From Bemisia tabaci (lineage: Eukaryota; Arthropoda; Insecta; Hemiptera; Aleyrodidae), in contig NC_092800.1 in assembly GCF_918797505.1 (NCBI RefSeq), positions 45,563,864 to 45,627,863 of the forward strand: DNA of 64,000 bases, in the 5' to 3' direction. The position numbers and the translations under genes were made by a program. Shown here piece by piece: positions 63,501-64,000 of the stretch. The first letter of the stretch is position 1; each line of letters starts with the position of its first letter. The notes under the pieces were generated by a model, which saw only the letters and a list, made by a program, of their open reading frames with translations, was not told where the DNA came from and did no database searches.

Positions 63501-63887
63501 GACGATTTCAGTGCAGCTTTAGATAAAGATTGGAAAATTCTTGCGACAACGGACGATCTCCAAGGAGTGCCTTTTATTTCGGCGTACGAGCATAGGAAGC
63601 ACCCCATTGGTGCTGTTTTGTTCCATCCAGAGAAGAACATTTACGAGTGGGGCAGGGTTTTGAATTTCCCGCGTTCGCCAAGAGCAATCGCAGCCTCCCG
63701 CTACTTTTACGACTGGCTCGTCGGAGAAGCCAAGAAAAATGACAACTACTTCTCGGAGCTTCACTTGGAGCAAGAGTCCCTCATTTACAACTTCGAGGCC
63801 TTTCACAGCGAGCTTTTTTATCCGACCACGCACTCTAATTTCACGCACACGTATTTGTTCAATACCAAGTATTTGGACGTAAAATGA
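51303..63887 (+). CDS. Gamma-glutamyl hydrolase (folylpoly-gamma-glutamate hydrolase), complete coding sequence
   Basis: Exons 51303-51523, 61931-62042, 62638-62867 and 63485-63887 join in phase to 321 residues; known GGH proteins are about 318. The enzyme trims gamma-linked glutamates from folylpolyglutamates in lysosomes or after secretion. The sequence shows a signal peptide (about residues 1-17), the class I glutamine-amidotransferase-like fold start R-P-I-I-G-I, a G-G-G-A loop in exon 2, the nucleophile elbow with Cys125 (L-A-V-C-L-G), and catalytic His235 in F-H-P-E-K. The usual G-T-C at the elbow is A-V-C here. Intron 1 is 10.4 kb and contains the BEL/Pao element at 54665-61823 on the opposite strand. 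The bases before the ATG read TTACTGTAG, like a splice acceptor, so a 5' UTR exon may lie upstream. Confidence 0.93.
51553..51638. repeat. Perfect 43-bp tandem duplication
   Basis: The unit TTTCACGTGGTGCTCAATTG... occurs at 51553 and again at 51596 without a difference, so the duplication is recent. It lies 30 bases inside GGH intron 1. Sequence at about 51715-51760 (TTTATAGTTCC...AAATGCAGACC) is partly inverted to its right flank. Confidence 0.9.
51639..52585. other. GGH intron 1, diverged repeat relic
   Basis: About 51935-52095 (CAATCGATTCTACGCCTCGA, ACTACGTAGGATTCGACA) matches 53925-53970, so a copy of the repeat at 53680-54345 lies here. The rest is not recognised. Confidence 0.5.
52586..52831. 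mobile_element. Foldback MITE, GGATCGAG...GGTCGGACA family, full copy
   Basis: GCGGCGCACAATGGATCGAG...AGGTCGGACA at the left is opposed by TGTCCGACCTAACC...CTCGATCCACTGTGCGGCGC. The interior carries AACTCCGTTTATACAAAAC and TTGAGGTTCTGAAAGTGG. This is the best copy of the family in the window. Confidence 0.85.
53046..53280. mobile_element. MITE with AAAAAGTGACTTGATTCAAG tips
   Basis: AAAAAGTGACTTGATTCAAG at the left is opposed by CTAAATCGAGTCACTTTTTT at the right. CTTTTGAATCGATAAAA..AATGCTTG pairs with related inverse sequence near 53190-53230. Confidence 0.75.
53302..53675. mobile_element. Dispersed GC-rich element with mobile hairpin, second full copy
   Basis: It matches 23333-23702 from ATGCTAAAC...ACGGATGCTAGGACTT to GGCTCTAA. 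The core at 53549-53613 folds as CCTACAAACCTAACGGGATA plus the rest of the arm against TATCGCGTTAGGTTTGTAGG, with essentially no loop. Confidence 0.8.
53680..54345. repeat. Tandem duplication, about 310-bp unit, diverged
   Basis: AAAATCCAC(A/G)GG(A/G)GTA, GTTCTC.CATC.GGCTGAAAC, AGTCCGATT.T and ACTTTTGCAAA follow the same order in 53686-53990 and 53999-54340. A third, partial copy lies at about 51935-52095. Confidence 0.7.
54665..55922 (-). repeat. 3' LTR of the BEL/Pao element
   Basis: 1258 bp, TG...CA. On the - strand the TATA box (TATAAATATA, 55431-55440) is preceded by four CCAAT boxes (ATTGG on the + strand at 55487, 55514, 55608 and 55648). A 190-codon sense frame (55282-54710) lies downstream of the TATA box. 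Confidence 0.95.
55431..55440 (-). promoter_or_regulatory. TATA box in the 3' LTR
   Basis: TATAAATATA on the - strand, with four CCAAT boxes at 47-218 bases upstream. The same sequence in the 5' LTR (61332-61341) would be the element's active promoter. Confidence 0.7.
55925..55932 (-). promoter_or_regulatory. Polypurine tract of the BEL/Pao element
   Basis: The - strand reads GGGGGGAG, then TA, then the 3' LTR begins TG. Its position directly upstream of the 3' LTR is where plus-strand DNA synthesis is primed in LTR retrotransposons. Confidence 0.85.
55991..60505 (-). CDS. BEL/Pao gag-pol polyprotein with in-frame loss of the RT core
   Basis: 1504 codons in one frame, starting 60 bases inside the 5' LTR. 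In order: gag with DUF1759-like region (about 130-290); cysteine cluster CPCC near 340; zinc knuckle C-F-N-C-x4-H-x4-C at about 374-387; retropepsin-like DUF1758 with L-I-D-S-A-A, Asp at about 459 (usually D-S-G/A); a start of RT ending near residue 667; then immediately the thumb/connection sequence (ECNMELKKWSSN), RNase H acidic sites at about 820 and 899, integrase HHCC zinc site at about 1120-1170, integrase D-D-E at about 1203, 1269 and 1318, and a DUF5641-like C terminus. Typical BEL polyproteins are some 200-300 residues longer. The missing piece is the fingers/palm with YxDD. No stop or frameshift elsewhere. Confidence 0.93.
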   Translation of the reverse strand: MVKRRNLHSPEVNESEKLADSLQKKRDIVFSRVKAIEKTFNDELSDENSEQFKPLFDRLSGFQDKFDLIQAELIGLNSDLPINSKIDIEQAQVEFDETILAAEVRFLSLTPKTSKIEVSNNHSTHVKSHSSSNVRLPKLELPQFTGKLEDWRSFYNLFMVSVHNVNELAKVKKFQYLLTSLKGEALDLVKGLDITDSNYDVAWEILCQRFQCERRHIFHHFNGLLDLPEVKDVQQIPALLTKYREHTQALEGLDHKLSEYSSMLTAVMVQKLNNYFRKRFDDFRGTETKYPTIDSLVDFLEKECLQLDGSAAKSTKPKHNQPPSKQTLTASVKPKQNSSQQKCPCCTQDHPIYFCESFLAKSIPERRSFVKEKNLCFNCMKFNHSSSVCKNQYTCKTCHKRHNSLLHLEDTSNQDSSKPPKTAMVSNSKPKEYACILGTALVLVKDSFGGYQPVRGLIDSAAMSTFITKRCAHKLGLKIHKEAPPISGLGNQAVNDIHGTVECEIKSRIESQPVFTSTATIMTKITTDLPNISLPNRISKPLRTLTLADPEWMKPGPVDLLIGADLYPHIYDGRKIILDENWPIALSSIYGWVMTGKFSAPHDATRIAAVTTSESAPITALLSINSEPIETCLRRHWEIEEPPSRPVKSPNDLLAEELFETKHARDEIIECAGECNMELKKWSSNDPEILMDLPESNLKTPVEFSDADSSESLLGLQWQPSSDIFSFKVEKITPVYTKRGIASVVAQIFDPLGLISPIMLKGKQFLQQLWLLGIDWDEAVPLELQAQWKKYNEELIKISEIRIPRHVSLINGVKFDLVGFSDASKLGYSDNVYLRVESSSGEVKTSLLMAKTKVAPLKPMSIPRLELQGAALLTELLDAAHYICSMAHPIRKVFAYSDSTVVSSWLQTPPYRLKVFVANRVTRILEVLTPQHWGHVKSEDNPSDLASRGCMPDRLADNSLWWHRPKWLQEPEEKWPKLSPFDPESKAEIIDKLPDIVTLVQNKQESWEETFLKSFSGFVPLLRTTAWMLRFSHNARHPTKKRTGQISSAELQEARHWWIKIVQGKEFKTEIRTLSEKKESPASLCKLRPFLDEQGLLRVGGRLRHSDMSYDFKFPILLPKNHHFTRLVIDYYHDMTLHGGPSSTLAAINQRFWIINGRAVVRSKLQKCIQCFKVRPKFTQPLMGDLPKWRVQAAYPFLNTACDYGGPFQVKENKLRNARRTKGYLALFICMATKAVHLEFVSELTTKAFEGALARFVSRRGLCKNMFSDNGTNFVGMNNSLKELYAFLKTNETSIAENLSKKEINWHIQPASAPNFGGLNEAGIKSAKHHLKRIMGTQIFTFEEMTTLVTRVEAIMNSRPLCPLSTDPSYMDALTPGHFLVGRPLNALPEENLTEIPSNRVDRWGLINKASQHFWQTWKNEYINCLRQRSKWTQETDPIKIDDLVIIQDNNLPPQQWRLGRITKCFPGPDDVTRVVDVKTTTGTLRRPVSKLCRLPISSDKNQI
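60543..60560 (-). promoter_or_regulatory. tRNA primer-binding site
   Basis: Five bases inside the 5' LTR the - strand reads TGGTCCCTCGGGCCGGAT, complementary to a tRNA 3' end ATCCGGCCCGAGGGACCA. It closely resembles the 3' end of insect tRNA-Tyr as I recall it, with about two differences, which may be this species' own variant. Confidence 0.75.
60611..61183 (-). CDS. 190-codon open frame inside the LTR (unrecognised)
   Basis: Sense to the element, downstream of the TATA box, hence in the 5' leader of the transcript. It starts MEWIKTEVQFPVILAPRSSI and is Ser/Phe/His-rich, with no domain I recognise. Both LTR copies keep it open, but with LTRs this young that is weak evidence of selection. It may be non-coding leader. 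Confidence 0.25.
   Translation of the reverse strand: MEWIKTEVQFPVILAPRSSISGHHYTERSKFIVSSIQNYSHSSHLYFGLIQFVYHLQFGEANSSESGINNKCNSTQLSIFKPFWFSCSLQKPVYYTPGNPSGFLSTDSSRFTLSLVKIKTPSKISSRSLNQFCSHLKSFSSHSHFPSQGKLGGRCGSSLVSLQYLISYSIFSFFPIISSIGPSVQFTFNL
61332..61341 (-). promoter_or_regulatory. TATA box in the 5' LTR (element promoter)
   Basis: TATAAATATA on the - strand within the 5' LTR, upstream of the gag-pol frame. CCAAT boxes lie at 61388, 61415, 61509 and 61549 (as ATTGG on the + strand). Transcription would run towards lower coordinates, antisense to GGH. Confidence 0.7.
61829..61930. other. End of GGH intron 1
   Basis: Host sequence resumes after the target duplication. A pyrimidine-rich tract ending TCATTTGCAG closes the intron. 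Confidence 0.8.
61931..62042 (+). CDS. GGH exon 2
   Basis: The acceptor TTTGCAG ends at 61930; the donor GTATTC starts at 62043. After completing Arg74 it reads KIAQSVNGILIPGGGAQFSG, then D-N-F-Y-A-A-T-K-T-M-Y-N-I-A-L-E. The L-I-P-G-G-G motif is the conserved GGH loop after the second strand. It leaves in phase 0. Confidence 0.93.
62043..62637. other. GGH intron 2
   Basis: AT-rich. A partial inverted pair (ACTTGGGTTAAGTAGATATGC near 62409 and GCATACTTAATTCAAG near 62448) with a TTTTTTTTCCTGTGTAC end at 62495-62511 suggests a decayed MITE of the TACACTGAAAA type. The acceptor TTTTTTCAG closes it. Confidence 0.55.
62638..62867 (+). CDS. GGH exon 3: catalytic cysteine
   Basis: The acceptor TTTTTTCAG ends at 62637; the donor GTACGT starts at 62868. 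It reads MNGKKIHFPILAVCLGYQLI, with Cys125 in the nucleophile elbow, then continues to HNH. It leaves with two bases of Asn188. Confidence 0.93.
62868..63484. other. GGH intron 3
   Basis: No repeat or coding signal was recognised. It closes with TTTTTCACAG. Confidence 0.55.
63485..63887 (+). CDS. GGH exon 4: catalytic histidine and C terminus
   Basis: The acceptor TTTTTCACAG ends at 63484; the stop TGA is at 63885-63887. It reads N-W-C-I-Y-P-D-D-F, then F-I-S-A-Y-E-H, P-I-G-A-V-L-F-H-P-E-K with His235 and Glu237, then Y-E-W, and a C-terminal helix region Y-F-Y-D-W-L-V. N-F-T and H-S-N sites could carry N-glycans. No poly(A) signal is seen in the remaining 113 bases. Confidence 0.93.
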
Positions 63888-64000
63888 TGTGGTTTAGCCG
63901 TCCCATCTCATTTCCTTTTTTTAAAAGTAAAATTACATTTATTGACACCCTACACATCGAGAATGACCTGCGAGTAGTTCATTCCAATTTGTACGAGAAA

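Overview
The window is animal nuclear DNA, most likely from an insect: AT-rich, intron-rich, packed with small non-autonomous transposons, with insect-type genes and a BEL/Pao retrotransposon. Two of the palindromic repeat families (tips GGACGTATTTCTGCC and GGACCACTAGACAAGG) look like ones I associate with hemipteran, whitefly-like genomes. That is recollection only, and the species is not established.

Two host genes lie on the + strand. The first is a GDNF-receptor-alpha-like (Gfrl-type) gene whose nine visible coding exons run from 19749 to 40999. They encode two GDNF/GAS1 cysteine domains, a Thr/Pro-rich mucin-like stalk, a second cysteine-rich block, a conserved C-terminal region and a GPI-anchor-like tail. 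Its 5' coding exon (signal peptide) was not found: exon 19749 opens in phase 1 and needs an upstream exon. The second gene is a complete gamma-glutamyl hydrolase (GGH) in four coding exons, 51303 to 63887, 321 residues, with catalytic Cys125 and His235. All splice junctions in both genes agree in phase and use GT/AG.

Intron 1 of GGH (10.4 kb) holds a full-length BEL/Pao LTR retrotransposon on the - strand (54665-61823), with 1258-bp LTRs differing at about 2 sites and a perfect 5-bp target duplication, CTATT. Its single 1504-codon gag-pol frame is open from end to end, yet the catalytic core of reverse transcriptase, including the YxDD region, is missing through an in-frame deletion. It therefore looks like a young element that must have been copied in trans.

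Region by region: 1-19.7 kb has no supported host exon and is a patchwork of foldback elements, MITEs, tandem duplications and a LINE tail. 19.7-41.0 kb is the receptor gene with introns full of nested foldbacks, a poly(A) retroposon with a 12-bp target duplication, and hAT-like MITEs with 8-bp duplications. 41-51.3 kb is 3' flank or intergenic DNA with further MITEs and a second LINE tail. 51.3-64.0 kb is GGH with the BEL/Pao insertion. The commonest repeat is a roughly 250-bp palindromic family with tips CTGCCGTGCTAAGGA; about a dozen intact to decayed copies are seen. No rRNA, tRNA, CRISPR or bacterial features were found.
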